From: Phycisphaerales bacterium
GTDB lineage: Bacteria; Planctomycetota; Phycisphaerae; Phycisphaerales; UBA1924
Reading direction: 5' to 3'
Length of the DNA stretch: 64,000 bases
NCBI GenBank assembly: GCA_020849105.1
Contig: JADLGW010000040.1
Coordinates: 41,839 to 105,838 of the forward strand
Below are positions 9,603 to 17,489 of the stretch, piece by piece; the first letter of the stretch is position 1, and every line of letters begins with the position of its first letter. The translations under genes were made by a program, and so were the position numbers. A model generated the notes under the pieces. The model saw nothing but the letters and a program-made list of their open reading frames with translations, was not told where the DNA came from and did no database searches.

Positions 9603-10398
9603 GGCCCCCACCTCCCCCCCCCGCGCCCCCGCCCACCAGCGGTTTCCGCTCCGCCCCCTCCCGCGGCTCGATCACCAGCACGTTCGCGTCGTGCGTCACG
9701 ATCCCCAGCAGGATCGCCCCCACAAGCCGGTAGATCCCCACCTCGTACATGTGGCTGTCGAACGGCGGGTTCGGGTGCAGCGGGTCCGCCACCACCACGC
9801 GACGCGTCCGCCGGTTATACCCCGTGACCAGCACAAAGTGGCCCGACGGACGCCCCTTCACGTCGTCCGGACGGTTCTCCTCGCCCACCTCCCGCGGCTG
9901 CGGGTACAGGTACGTCGCGGACAGGCCGGCCAGGATCGGCTTCCCCTCGCCCAGGAACCGCGACAGCAGCGACGGCGTGAGTTCCGCCATCGACACCTCG
10001 CCCCCGAGCCTCAGGAACCGCTGGAAGCCCCGCGTCGCGGCGCCAAGTTGCTCGCCCCCCTTGTGCCGCAGTTGCTGCCGCAGTTTCGCCGCCAGGTCCA
10101 CCTCGTGCACGCCGAACCAGGTCGGATCCCACGCCTGAAGGTTGTAGGTGTACAGCCGCGCCCGATACCCGCGCGCCAGCGCATGGTTGGCCAGGAAGAC
10201 CGCCAGAGTCCCGCCGTGCTTCAGTCGCCGCACTTCCCGGACCACCCGCTCCAGCGGAATCCGGTCGCCGTAGTACTTGTAGACGGCGTGCAGGCACGTC
10301 GGCCCGCACGTGGTGTCGTCGGGCTGCCGCAGAATCTCCAGGTGGACCGCCGTCTTCTTCACGGTGGAAGGATACTGCCGGGCTCCCGCCCCGTTCAT
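9580..10398 (-). CDS. C39-like (papain-fold) cysteine peptidase
   Basis: A 272-residue protein with a papain-like C39 layout: Gln-25 and Cys-31 in RQPDDTTCGPTC, His-187 in GHFVLVTGY and Asp-205 in VVADPL form a complete catalytic set. No signal peptide, transmembrane region or ABC domain is present, so unlike bacteriocin exporters it is a free cytoplasmic enzyme. In other lineages RLAN/ATP-grasp genes sit beside a GNAT-papain fusion; here the peptidase half stands alone. The C-terminus is a glycine-rich tail produced by a C-run in the DNA. ATG at 10398 overlaps the NIF3 stop as ATGA, and its 3' end overlaps the ATP-grasp gene by about 23-32 bases. Confidence 0.85.
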   Translation of the reverse strand: MNGAGARQYPSTVKKTAVHLEILRQPDDTTCGPTCLHAVYKYYGDRIPLERVVREVRRLKHGGTLAVFLANHALARGYRARLYTYNLQAWDPTWFGVHEVDLAAKLRQQLRHKGGEQLGAATRGFQRFLRLGGEVSMAELTPSLLSRFLGEGKPILAGLSATYLYPQPREVGEENRPDDVKGRPSGHFVLVTGYNRRTRRVVVADPLHPNPPFDSHMYEVGIYRLVGAILLGIVTHDANVLVIEPREGAERKPLVGGGAGGGGGGRADPGRS

Positions 10399-11555
10399 TC
10401 CGGCACGAACGGGCTCTTGTCCGCCGTGCTGACGACGACCTCAGCACCCGGCAGTTCCGCGAGCAGCCGCCGCGCCAGTCGCGGGAGGTACCCTCGCTCC
10501 GTGTTCGTGTGCCCGGCCAGGAGCACCGACATCCCCGCATCCAGTTCCGCCATCACCTCGTGGTGCGTCATCTCCCCGGTGATGTACGCCTCGCACCCAT
10601 CCAGGCGCGCCGTGACGGCCAGGTGCGCCCCCGACCCGGCGCACACGCCCACATGCGTCACCGCAGGGTCCGGGCCAGCCGCCCCCGTCACCGCCGACGA
10701 CCGCGCCACCTTGACCATCGAGATGCCCAGGTGCTTCTTCAGACGCTTCGCCAGTTCGGAGACCGTCACCGGCCGGTCCAGCACCACCCGACGCCCCGGG
10801 CCGACCGATCGCCGCGGCAGCCCCTCCAGCGTGTACACGTCGATCGCCGCCTGCTCATAGGGATGGAACCGGCGGAGAGTCTCGACCGCAATAGCGACAC
10901 CCGCCCGCGAGCACACCATCTCCAGCCGGTGCTCCGGCACGCGCTCCAGTCGCCCGCGCTCCCCCACCACCGGCTGGGAATCTCCCGCGCCCAGGAACGT
11001 GCCCGTACCCGGCGTCGTGAACGAGCACACCCGGTAGTTGCCGATGATCCCGGCCCCGGCCGTCGCCAATGCGCTCCGCACCTCCTCCAGCGCCGCCTCC
11101 GGCACGAACGTGACGATCTTCACCTGCTGGTGCTCGTCACGCTCCACCTGCGCCGAGAGCGCGCGGCAATCTCCCGCGATCTTCCCCTCGCTCCCGCCGC
11201 TCACCCCCTCGCACAGCCAGTCCGTCAGCCCACCCGACGCCGCGTCCAGCGCCGTGTGAGGGCTGTAGATCGCGATCCCCGACTCCGCCGCCCGCAGGAG
11301 CGCCCGCTCCCGGGGCGAGCCGTCCGTCAGCCGGCGCACAGGCTTGAAGATCGGAGGGTGGTACGCCACGATCGCCCCCGCCCCGGCCGCCGCGGCCTCC
11401 GCCACCACCGGCTCCGTCAGGTCGATTGTCAGCACCACCGGCCCGCGAAGATCCCGGCCCGCGGTCCCCACGAGCAGCCCCACGTTGTCCCATTCCGCCG
11501 CCAGACGAAGCGGGGCGATCGTGTCCATCGCGGCAAGCAGGTCGGCGATGCGCAT
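10395..11555 (-). CDS. Nif3-like dinuclear metal centre hexameric protein
   Basis: A 386-residue NIF3/YqfO family protein. Metal ligands are seen in VAYHPPIFK (His-65), EMTHHEVMAE and AGHTNTERGYL near the C-terminus. A middle insertion of about 110-130 residues (from QVKIVTFVPEA to HPYEQAAIDVY) is the PII-like domain found in the longer bacterial members. ATG at 11555 has a strong GGAGGAG six bases upstream. The biochemical role is unsettled in the literature. First gene of the minus-strand operon running to 6167, and divergent from ispE with 102 bp between them, which should hold both promoters. Confidence 0.92.
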   Translation of the reverse strand: MRIADLLAAMDTIAPLRLAAEWDNVGLLVGTAGRDLRGPVVLTIDLTEPVVAEAAAAGAGAIVAYHPPIFKPVRRLTDGSPRERALLRAAESGIAIYSPHTALDAASGGLTDWLCEGVSGGSEGKIAGDCRALSAQVERDEHQQVKIVTFVPEAALEEVRSALATAGAGIIGNYRVCSFTTPGTGTFLGAGDSQPVVGERGRLERVPEHRLEMVCSRAGVAIAVETLRRFHPYEQAAIDVYTLEGLPRRSVGPGRRVVLDRPVTVSELAKRLKKHLGISMVKVARSSAVTGAAGPDPAVTHVGVCAGSGAHLAVTARLDGCEAYITGEMTHHEVMAELDAGMSVLLAGHTNTERGYLPRLARRLLAELPGAEVVVSTADKSPFVPE

Positions 11556-11657
11556 GCGGGCTCCTCCTGGGTGCCGCGCCACTCCGCGGCGGTTCCTTGG
11601 CCCACGAAGAATATGTAATCCGCCGCGCAGCGGCCGGGCACCCCGATACCATCGCGC

Positions 11658-12575
11658 GTGGACTCCATCACGCGACAGGCCCACGCGAAACTCAACCTCA
11701 TCCTCCGCGTCGGCCCGCCGACAGGCCCCGGGGCGCCGGGCTGCCGCACAGACGGGACGCCCGCGCCACACGGCTGGCACCCTATCGCCTCCTGGATGCA
11801 CGCCATCGACCTGGCGGACTCCGTGATCGTTCGCCGCGCCGAGGACTCGAACCCCCGCCCCGCCATCCGCTGCTGGGCCGACGACGCCCCCCGCCCCACG
11901 CCCATCGACTGGCCCGAGGAGGCCGACCTGGCCTGCCGGGCCCACACGCTGATGGAGGATCGGACGGGCCGCCGCCTGCACGCCTCGCTCCGCATCCTCA
12001 AACGCATCCCCGTCGGCGGCGGCTTGGGCGGTGGCTCCTCGGACGCGGCCGCGACGATGCTCGCGCTCAACGACCTCTTCGACCTCCGCGTCGATCTCCC
12101 GACACTCGCCGCCTGGTCCGCTGCCCTGGGTTCCGACATCGCCTTCTTCCTCGACTCGCAGAACCCACCCCGCCCCGCGTTCGTCTCCGGCTTCGGCGAC
12201 CGTGTCGAGCGCACCCCGCGCGCCGCCGCGGACCTGACCCTCATCCTTCCGGACTTCGGCTGCGCAACGCCCGCGGTGTACAGGGCGTTTGACACGCTGG
12301 CCCGGCACGTCGCGCCGGCGGACTCGACCGCCGTTCTGGCAGCCGCGAGGGATGCTCGCGTCGCCGCCGGCGTGCTGGTGAGCGACCTGGCCCCCGCCGC
12401 CTGCTCCGTCGAGCCGCGTCTCCAATCCGTTATCACCCGCGCGGAAACTGCCCTCGGCACGCCCATCCACATGTCCGGGAGCGGCAGCACCCTGTTTGCG
12501 CTCGCGTCGGCACCGGTCCCCAGACCGATGGCCAAAGTGGACCGCTGCGTGCTCATTCCCGCCCGCCTCATCTAG
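11658..12575 (+). CDS. ispE: 4-diphosphocytidyl-2-C-methyl-D-erythritol kinase
   Basis: A 305-residue GHMP kinase of the MEP isoprenoid pathway, phosphorylating CDP-methylerythritol. Lys-11 lies in the N-terminal AHAKLNLILRV strand, the ATP loop VGGGLGGGSSDAAA at about 117-130, and the third GHMP motif SGSGSTLFA near 274. GTG at 11658 is the only start that keeps the first strand. Between the first strand and the conserved H-x-I-x-S region, residues about 30-39 are encoded by a copy of a dispersed palindromic repeat (11746-11773), lengthening a loop that is short in most IspE proteins. Confidence 0.93.
   Translation: MDSITRQAHAKLNLILRVGPPTGPGAPGCRTDGTPAPHGWHPIASWMHAIDLADSVIVRRAEDSNPRPAIRCWADDAPRPTPIDWPEEADLACRAHTLMEDRTGRRLHASLRILKRIPVGGGLGGGSSDAAATMLALNDLFDLRVDLPTLAAWSAALGSDIAFFLDSQNPPRPAFVSGFGDRVERTPRAAADLTLILPDFGCATPAVYRAFDTLARHVAPADSTAVLAAARDARVAAGVLVSDLAPAACSVEPRLQSVITRAETALGTPIHMSGSGSTLFALASAPVPRPMAKVDRCVLIPARLI
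11746..11773. repeat. Dispersed palindromic repeat A, copy 1, inside ispE
   Basis: The sequence GACGGGACGCCCGCGCCAC, with flanks, matches the repeat family seen at 12626, 15739 and 15786. Here it is in frame within ispE. Confidence 0.7.
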
Positions 12576-12625
12576 GCACGGGCCTTGCAAGCCGATAGCA
12601 CGGGTCCGGGCCCTACGATGCAAAC

Positions 12626-12653
12626 GCACAGGCGAGACGCCTGTGCCACAAGA
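12626..12653. repeat. Dispersed palindromic repeat A, copy 2, in the clpP1 leader
   Basis: Arms CACAGGCG and CGCCTGTG around AGA, followed by CCACA. It ends about 4 bases before the GGAG ribosome site of clpP1, so a hairpin here could affect translation of that gene. Confidence 0.75.
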
Positions 12654-12665
12654 GCGGGAGCAACC

Positions 12666-13265
12666 ATGCCGGCAGCCAACGTCACGTACCAGCGCACCCG
12701 CGAGATGACCATCGACGAGTTGCTGCTGGAAAACCGCATCGTCTTCCTCATCGGGGAGATCAACCACGCCTCCGCCGCGCGCGTCATGATGCAGATGCTC
12801 TACCTGGAGAACCAGAAACGCGGCCAGGACATCAACTTCTACATCAACTCCCCGGGCGGCGCCGTGGACGACACGCTCGCCATCTACGACACCATGCGCT
12901 TCCTCTCCTCGCAGGTCTCCACCTACTGCATCGGCCGCGCCTACTCCGGCGGCGCCGTCCTCCTCACCGCCGGCGCCAAGGGCAAACGCTTCATGCTCCC
13001 CCACGCCAAGGTCATGATCCACCAGCCCCACGGGGGCGTCACCGGGCAGGCCGAGGACATCCGCATCCAGGCCGAGCAGATCATCAAGGCCAAGGCCGAA
13101 CTCAACCGCATCATCGCCGACCACACCGGACAGGACATCGAGCAGGTCAAGAAGGACTCCGAACGAGACAAGTACTTCTCCGCGGCCGAGGCCAAGGCCT
13201 ACGGCCTCGTCGACGAGGTCCTCTCCGAGCCCGGCGACTCCACCAAGACACCCACCGTCCGCTGA
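12666..13265 (+). CDS. clpP: ATP-dependent Clp protease proteolytic subunit (first copy)
   Basis: A 199-residue ClpP-fold serine peptidase. Catalytic candidates are Ser-94, His-119 in MIHQP and Asp-168 in ERDKY. The residue after the catalytic Ser is Gly (GRAYSGGAV), where most ClpP proteins have Met (ASMGA), so the oxyanion strand is atypical. ATG at 12666 has GGAG six bases upstream; a longer reading from 12585 would translate the palindromic repeat and is rejected. A second clpP follows 18 bp downstream, so the two are co-expressed and may form a mixed tetradecamer as in other bacteria with two ClpP proteins. No clpX follows. Confidence 0.9.
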   Translation: MPAANVTYQRTREMTIDELLLENRIVFLIGEINHASAARVMMQMLYLENQKRGQDINFYINSPGGAVDDTLAIYDTMRFLSSQVSTYCIGRAYSGGAVLLTAGAKGKRFMLPHAKVMIHQPHGGVTGQAEDIRIQAEQIIKAKAELNRIIADHTGQDIEQVKKDSERDKYFSAAEAKAYGLVDEVLSEPGDSTKTPTVR

Positions 13266-13283
13266 CCAACACGAGGATCACCC

Positions 13284-13913
13284 ATGTCCTACCTCGTCCC
13301 CATCGTCATCGAGAAGTCCGGCCGCGGCGAGCGTGCCTACGACATCTACTCGCGACTCCTCAAGGACCGCATCATCTTCCTCGGCGGCCCCGTCACCGAC
13401 GAGATCGCCAGCCTCATCATCGCCCAGTTCCTCTTCCTGGCCAACGAGGACTCCAAGTCCGACATCCACCTCTACATCAACTCCCCCGGGGGCAGCGTCA
13501 CCGCCGGCCTGGCGATCCTCGACACGATGCGCTTCGTCCAGCCGGACGTCTGCACCTACGTCATCGGACAGGCCGCCTCCATGGCAAGCCTTCTGGCCTG
13601 CTCCGGCACCCCCGGCAAGCGCTTCGCCCTCCGCAACGCACGCAACCTCATGCACCAGCCGCTCCTCTCCGGTGTCATGGAGGGACAGGCCACCGACATC
13701 GAGATCGAAGCACGCGAAATGCTCCGACTCCGCGACCGGCTCTACTCGATCTACGCCGCGGCCACGGGCCAGCCCGTCGAACGCATCCAGGCCGACTGCG
13801 ACCGCAACAAGTGGCTCGACGACGGCGAGATGCTCGACTACGGCCTCATCGACAAGGTCCTGGAGCGCATGCCCACACCGGCACCGCGCCCCGCCGAGCG
13901 CGACGACGCATAA
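13284..13913 (+). CDS. clpP: ATP-dependent Clp protease proteolytic subunit (second copy)
   Basis: A 209-residue ClpP with a near-canonical site: Ser-99 in QAASMASLL, His-124 in [10 protein letters not shown] and Asp-172 in DCDRNKWL. It lies 18 bp behind the first clpP, which has the variant SGG site, so this copy is the more typical one. The short C-terminal tail rich in Pro and acidic residues differs from the first copy. It ends convergently with the thpR gene 112 bp away; that gap holds a GC palindrome (CCCCGGCGCCGGGG) but no T run, so no clear rho-independent terminator. Confidence 0.93.
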   Translation: MSYLVPIVIEKSGRGERAYDIYSRLLKDRIIFLGGPVTDEIASLIIAQFLFLANEDSKSDIHLYINSPGGSVTAGLAILDTMRFVQPDVCTYVIGQAASMASLLACSGTPGKRFALRNARNLMHQPLLSGVMEGQATDIEIEAREMLRLRDRLYSIYAAATGQPVERIQADCDRNKWLDDGEMLDYGLIDKVLERMPTPAPRPAERDDA

Positions 13914-14025
13914 GCCCCGCGGCCCTTCATCCTCCCGTGCCCCGGCGCCGGGGGCGCCACGCCGCAGGCCGGGATGGAGCGGCTCCTCGGATACCCCGCC
14001 GCCTCGGGGGCCCGCGGTCTGGTCC

Positions 14026-14565
14026 CTACCGCCCCGCGAGCGCCACCCGCGCCAGTTCGGCGTGCTCGGCTCCGGTGGGTTTCAGGATGCTCCGCATGAG
14101 CAGCACATGCCCGACGCGGAAGGCGGCGCCCGTCCAGGGAACGTCAAGCCGCCCCGGGGCCGCGGAACCACCGAACCGCACCAGCGTCAGGTGCGGGTTG
14201 AACCGGTCACCCTTCCGTGCGGTGCGCGCCAGGCGCGCAACAAGCCGGCGGTGCAGTTCGATCAGTTGCGGCGGTGCATCGGTGAAGGCCGCGACCAGCC
14301 GCACCGGCCCCCGCTCCGGCAGCGTCGCCAGACGCGTGGCACGCAGGTCAAACGCCGGCAGCCCCGCCGCGGCCCGCTCCACCGACTCCTGCACCGCGGG
14401 CAACTCGCGCTCCCCCGTGTCCCCGATGAACTGCACCGTCATGTGGACCTGTGCCGGCGGCGTCTCGCGGGCCCGCGGGTCCGGTACAAGCCTGAGTTCC
14501 CGCAGCGCACCCGCCATCTCACGCGCGGCGCATTCGGGCGGGGCGATGGAGACGAACAGTCGCAC
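14026..14565 (-). CDS. thpR: RNA 2',3'-cyclic phosphodiesterase (LigT / 2'-5' RNA ligase family)
   Basis: A 179-residue two-histidine phosphoesterase. The two HxTx motifs are HMTVQF (His-41) and HLTLVRF (His-125), spaced as in ThpR/LigT proteins, which open 2',3'-cyclic phosphates on RNA. The start MRLFVSIAPP matches the family's N-terminal strand. It stands alone between the convergent clpP pair and an upstream minus-strand epimerase gene about 100 bp away. No further context suggests its substrate. Confidence 0.9.
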   Translation of the reverse strand: MRLFVSIAPPECAAREMAGALRELRLVPDPRARETPPAQVHMTVQFIGDTGERELPAVQESVERAAAGLPAFDLRATRLATLPERGPVRLVAAFTDAPPQLIELHRRLVARLARTARKGDRFNPHLTLVRFGGSAAPGRLDVPWTGAAFRVGHVLLMRSILKPTGAEHAELARVALAGR

Positions 14566-14666
14566 GGTTCACCCCGAAGGGACGCAATGGGCCGCGGAGT
14601 GAGGCGCCGACGACGCGGAAGGCGCTCCGCGCACCCGCGTTCGGTCAATCCTCCGCACCCCCCCCG

Positions 14667-15587
14667 CTACCCCTTCCTGACGAGCGCAACCAACTGCCTC
14701 AGATGCTCTCGGATTCCCGCGTGCCCGCGGTCGAGCCCCACGCCCAGTGTCCGCGCCGCAGCGGCGCTGAACTCGTTGCGCGGCTCCGGCGGGCTGGAAA
14801 AATCAACCTGCACACGGACCCCCGCCTCCTCCGCGGCCATCTTCGCCCAGTCGGCCCAGCGGGCGTAGCAGTCCACGAGGTTGTACACCTGCCCAGACGC
14901 CGCGGGGTTCCCGACGATCCCCGCCACGGCCAGCGCCACGTCCTCCACGCTCACCCACTTGCCCCCGCCGTGCTTGACGATCTTCTCACCGGCCAGGACC
15001 TTCTTCACGATGTCGTACCCCAGCGAGTCCTCGACCTTCGGGTCGATCCCGTACACCCCCGCCGGCCGAACCGCGGACGTGTTGCGGTTCACCGGCGCGC
15101 CCCCCGGCCCCGGCAGGTAGTGCTCGGCCCACAGGAACGCCTCAACCGCGGCCTTATACGCGCCGTAGAACCCGTTGGGTCGCAGCGGGTGCTCCTCGTC
15201 GATGATGCCCTCCCACGAGGGGCGGATGTCGTGGTGCACGGCGACGCTGGAGATGAAGATGAACTGACGCGGGGCGGAGCGCCGCAGCAGCCGCAGCGAC
15301 CCGAGCAGGTTGCTGTGCAGGTGCCGATCGAACCCGTCCCCGTCCTTCTCGCGCAGCGGCGCCCAGTCGACCGCGTTGTGGATCACGCACTCGTTGCCCT
15401 CCAGCAGTTCCGCGCACGCCCCGGCGTCGTCCTGCTCGCCCTCGACAAAGCGGCTGACGAACGGGCGGACGTGGTCGGTGCGGCTGGTGTGCCGGACCAG
15501 CCCGGTGATGAAGTGCCCGCGCTCGTACAGCAGCCGCACGATGTGCGAGCCCACGAAACCCGATACACCGGTGAGGGCGATGTTCAT
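14667..15587 (-). CDS. NAD-dependent epimerase/dehydratase (extended SDR)
   Basis: A 306-residue extended short-chain dehydrogenase. The Rossmann motif is TGVSGFVGSH at residues 6-15, the catalytic Ser lies in FISSVAV, and the YxxxK pair is Tyr-141 and Lys-145 (YGAYK). Its shape resembles sugar-nucleotide epimerases or 3-beta-HSD-like dehydratases, but the substrate cannot be named. The ATG at 15587 overlaps the stop of a possible 41-codon basic ORF (ATGA). Confidence 0.87.
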   Translation of the reverse strand: MNIALTGVSGFVGSHIVRLLYERGHFITGLVRHTSRTDHVRPFVSRFVEGEQDDAGACAELLEGNECVIHNAVDWAPLREKDGDGFDRHLHSNLLGSLRLLRRSAPRQFIFISSVAVHHDIRPSWEGIIDEEHPLRPNGFYGAYKAAVEAFLWAEHYLPGPGGAPVNRNTSAVRPAGVYGIDPKVEDSLGYDIVKKVLAGEKIVKHGGGKWVSVEDVALAVAGIVGNPAASGQVYNLVDCYARWADWAKMAAEEAGVRVQVDFSSPPEPRNEFSAAAARTLGVGLDRGHAGIREHLRQLVALVRKG

Positions 15588-15709
15588 GATGGGAGGGTAG
15601 AGGGTGCGCTCCGGGCGGCCGCGCGGGTGGCCAGACGATCGGGCGGGTAGCCCGGCGCTCCGCGCGGGCGCTGCCCCCGCCTTCTCGTCCCCGTCCGCTT
15701 CTTCTTCAT
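15584..15709 (-). CDS. Possible small basic peptide coupled to the epimerase gene
   Basis: A 41-residue open frame, beginning MKKKRTGTRRRG and ending with a stop that overlaps the epimerase ATG as ATGA. GGAGG lies ten bases upstream of its start within a purine-rich tract (15688-15737 on this strand). It is very rich in Lys and Arg with no recognisable domain. It could be a real small RNA- or DNA-binding peptide, a leader peptide, or chance in a high-GC genome. Homology alone would decide. Confidence 0.25.
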   Translation of the reverse strand: MKKKRTGTRRRGQRPRGAPGYPPDRLATRAAARSAPSTLPS

Positions 15710-15738
15710 CCTTCTTCTTCCTCCTCTACCTGTTCTTG

Positions 15739-15769
15739 TGGCACAGGCGAGACGCCTGTGCCACAAGCG
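15739..15769. repeat. Dispersed palindromic repeat A, copy 3
   Basis: Perfect 10-bp arms GGCACAGGCG and CGCCTGTGCC around AGA, followed by ACAAG. It lies between the radical SAM and epimerase genes. Confidence 0.8.
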
Positions 15770-15785
15770 GGGGTAGGCAGAGAGA

Positions 15786-15815
15786 GACACAGGCGGGACG
15801 CCCGCGCCACACGCG
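15786..15815. repeat. Dispersed palindromic repeat A, copy 4
   Basis: A variant copy (CACAGGCGGGACGCCCGCG then CCACACG), 16 bp from copy 3 and in the same orientation, just after the stop of the radical SAM gene. Confidence 0.75.
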
Positions 15816-15824
15816 GGGCCTGGC

Positions 15825-16949
15825 TTAGCCCTCGAACAACCCGAACTGGCTTTGCTCCACGATCGTCGGCCTGCGGAACGCCGCGGTGTTGGGAGCGGGA
15901 CGCGGCCTGTCGAGCCCGCAGCGCCGCGTGAAGAGCCTGAACGTGGCGGCGACCTGGTCCGCGATCGGGCCGGTCCCGGTCTGGCGGACATGCGAGCGCG
16001 GGTCGTACAGGAATCCGCCGCGCATCTGCCGCAACAGGGATTCGACGTGCGCCGCGCGGTCGGGCATCGTGCGGCGCAGCCAGTCGAGGAACAGGTCCTT
16101 GAGTTGGAACGGCAGGCGGAGAAGCACATACCCCGCGCTCGTCGCGCCCGCGGCCGCGGCGGCTTCGAGGATGGCGGGCATCTCCCGGTCCGTCACGCCC
16201 GGCACGATGGGCGCGATCATCACGGTCACAGGGACGCCCGCGCCCGCGAGTTGCCGGATCGCGTCCAGGCGGCCCTGCGGGGCGCTCGCTCGCGGCTCCA
16301 TCGCCGAGGCGAGCGTGTTGTCGAGCGTCGTCACGCTGACGGCCGCCCGCACCGCGTTGTGGTGGGCGAGCCGAGAGATCAGGTCCAGGTCCCGCGTGAT
16401 GAGCCGGTTCTTCGTGATGAACCCGACGGCCTGCCGGCACTCGGCCATGACCTCCAGGCACGAGCGCGTGATCCGCAGGTCGCGCTCCACCGGCTGGTAC
16501 GGGTCGGTCACGCCGGACATCACGATCATCTCGCCCTTCCAGCCGGGCGCGGCGAGTTCGCGGCGCAGGAGTTCGGCCGCCCGGCGCTTCGCGAAGATCT
16601 TGGTCTCGAAGTCCAGCCCGCTGGACAGGCCGAAGTACTCGTGCCCGGGGCGGGCGTAGCAGTAGATGCACCCGTGCTCACACCCGCGGTAAGGGTTGAT
16701 CGAGTAGCGGAACCCGATGTCGGGCGAGACCCGCGGGTCCACCTCGCTGATGACCTGTCGGGTGGAGTCGTCCCGGATCGTCGTGCCCACCCGCGTGCCG
16801 TCCGGCTCCGCGTCCGCCCGCTCGTCCAGGTGCTCGCCCAGCACATGGAGTCGGACATCCTCGAACCTGCTGCCGGGGTTGAGGCCCGCTCCCCTGCCCC
16901 GGACGAGTCCATGGATCAACGCGTCACGGTAGTCAGGTCCATCCGACAT
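15825..16949 (-). CDS. PA0069-family radical SAM protein
   Basis: A 374-residue radical SAM enzyme. The 4Fe-4S site is C-x3-C-x2-C with Cys-90, Cys-94 and Cys-97 in NPYRGCEHGCIYCYARP, the exact context of the PA0069/spore-photoproduct-lyase-like group. Further family features are a VTDPYQPVE segment and FITKNRLITRDLDL. The reaction is not known for this family. The next gene upstream is the DinB-like gene about 20 bp away on the same strand, so the two could be one transcript, possibly linked to DNA or nucleotide damage. That last point is inference. Confidence 0.9.
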   Translation of the reverse strand: MSDGPDYRDALIHGLVRGRGAGLNPGSRFEDVRLHVLGEHLDERADAEPDGTRVGTTIRDDSTRQVISEVDPRVSPDIGFRYSINPYRGCEHGCIYCYARPGHEYFGLSSGLDFETKIFAKRRAAELLRRELAAPGWKGEMIVMSGVTDPYQPVERDLRITRSCLEVMAECRQAVGFITKNRLITRDLDLISRLAHHNAVRAAVSVTTLDNTLASAMEPRASAPQGRLDAIRQLAGAGVPVTVMIAPIVPGVTDREMPAILEAAAAAGATSAGYVLLRLPFQLKDLFLDWLRRTMPDRAAHVESLLRQMRGGFLYDPRSHVRQTGTGPIADQVAATFRLFTRRCGLDRPRPAPNTAAFRRPTIVEQSQFGLFEG

Positions 16950-16968
16950 ACCCGATCATAGACCGAAC

Positions 16969-17442
16969 CTATGTGGTTCTCCCGGTCAGCATCTCCCGCT
17001 TCTGAAAAAGGTGCGAGAGGTGGTGGTCGAGGTGGTCGCAGTAACCCTTGACCATGTGGGCAAGGGTTTCGCGACCGCGTTCACTGTGGACCCCGGCTCG
17101 CCCGAAGGCCTCGTCGGGCTGGGCGCGGAGCACGGGCGCGAGGAGGAGGCGATTGGCGGTGAACGCCGCGACCGCCGCCGCCGGATCGACTCGGGCGTAG
17201 TCAAGCCGCGCGACGTAGCGGTCCTGGTCATAACCCATCAGCAGCGGGGTATCCATCGCGATGACGCGGCGCATGCGGTCACAGCCGACCATGTCGCTGT
17301 CGTACAGGTGCGCCGTGATCTCCCGGATCGTCCACGTCCCCGGGATCGGCCGGGCATCGAACTGCGCGGGCGTGAGGCCGCGGACGGCACGCTCAAAGTC
17401 GCCGGTGCCGGAGGCGAATCGCTCGATCTGCGTCCTGTCCAT
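16969..17442 (-). CDS. DinB-like / YfiT-type putative metal-dependent protein
   Basis: A 157-residue four-helix-bundle protein of the DinB superfamily. The metal-binding histidines are His-45 (REITAHLYDSD) and a C-terminal cluster (HLDHHLSHLF, residues 137-146). Members are thiol-dependent transferases or hydrolases, but most are uncharacterised. It lies 47 bp behind rpmA and about 20 bp ahead of the radical SAM gene on the same strand. Confidence 0.85.
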   Translation of the reverse strand: MDRTQIERFASGTGDFERAVRGLTPAQFDARPIPGTWTIREITAHLYDSDMVGCDRMRRVIAMDTPLLMGYDQDRYVARLDYARVDPAAAVAAFTANRLLLAPVLRAQPDEAFGRAGVHSERGRETLAHMVKGYCDHLDHHLSHLFQKREMLTGRTT

Positions 17443-17489
17443 GGGAAACTGCCGCCGATCCGCCGACCCGCTCCAGTCTTGTGGCGGCC

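Noticed and set aside
8004..9827. Long plus-strand open frame across the ATP-grasp gene
   Set aside because: It is antisense to a protein with clear catalytic motifs and has the His/Arg/Pro-rich composition of a spurious frame.
12585..12665. N-terminal extension of the first ClpP
   Set aside because: The extra residues come from a dispersed repeat, and the ATG at 12666 has a good ribosome site.
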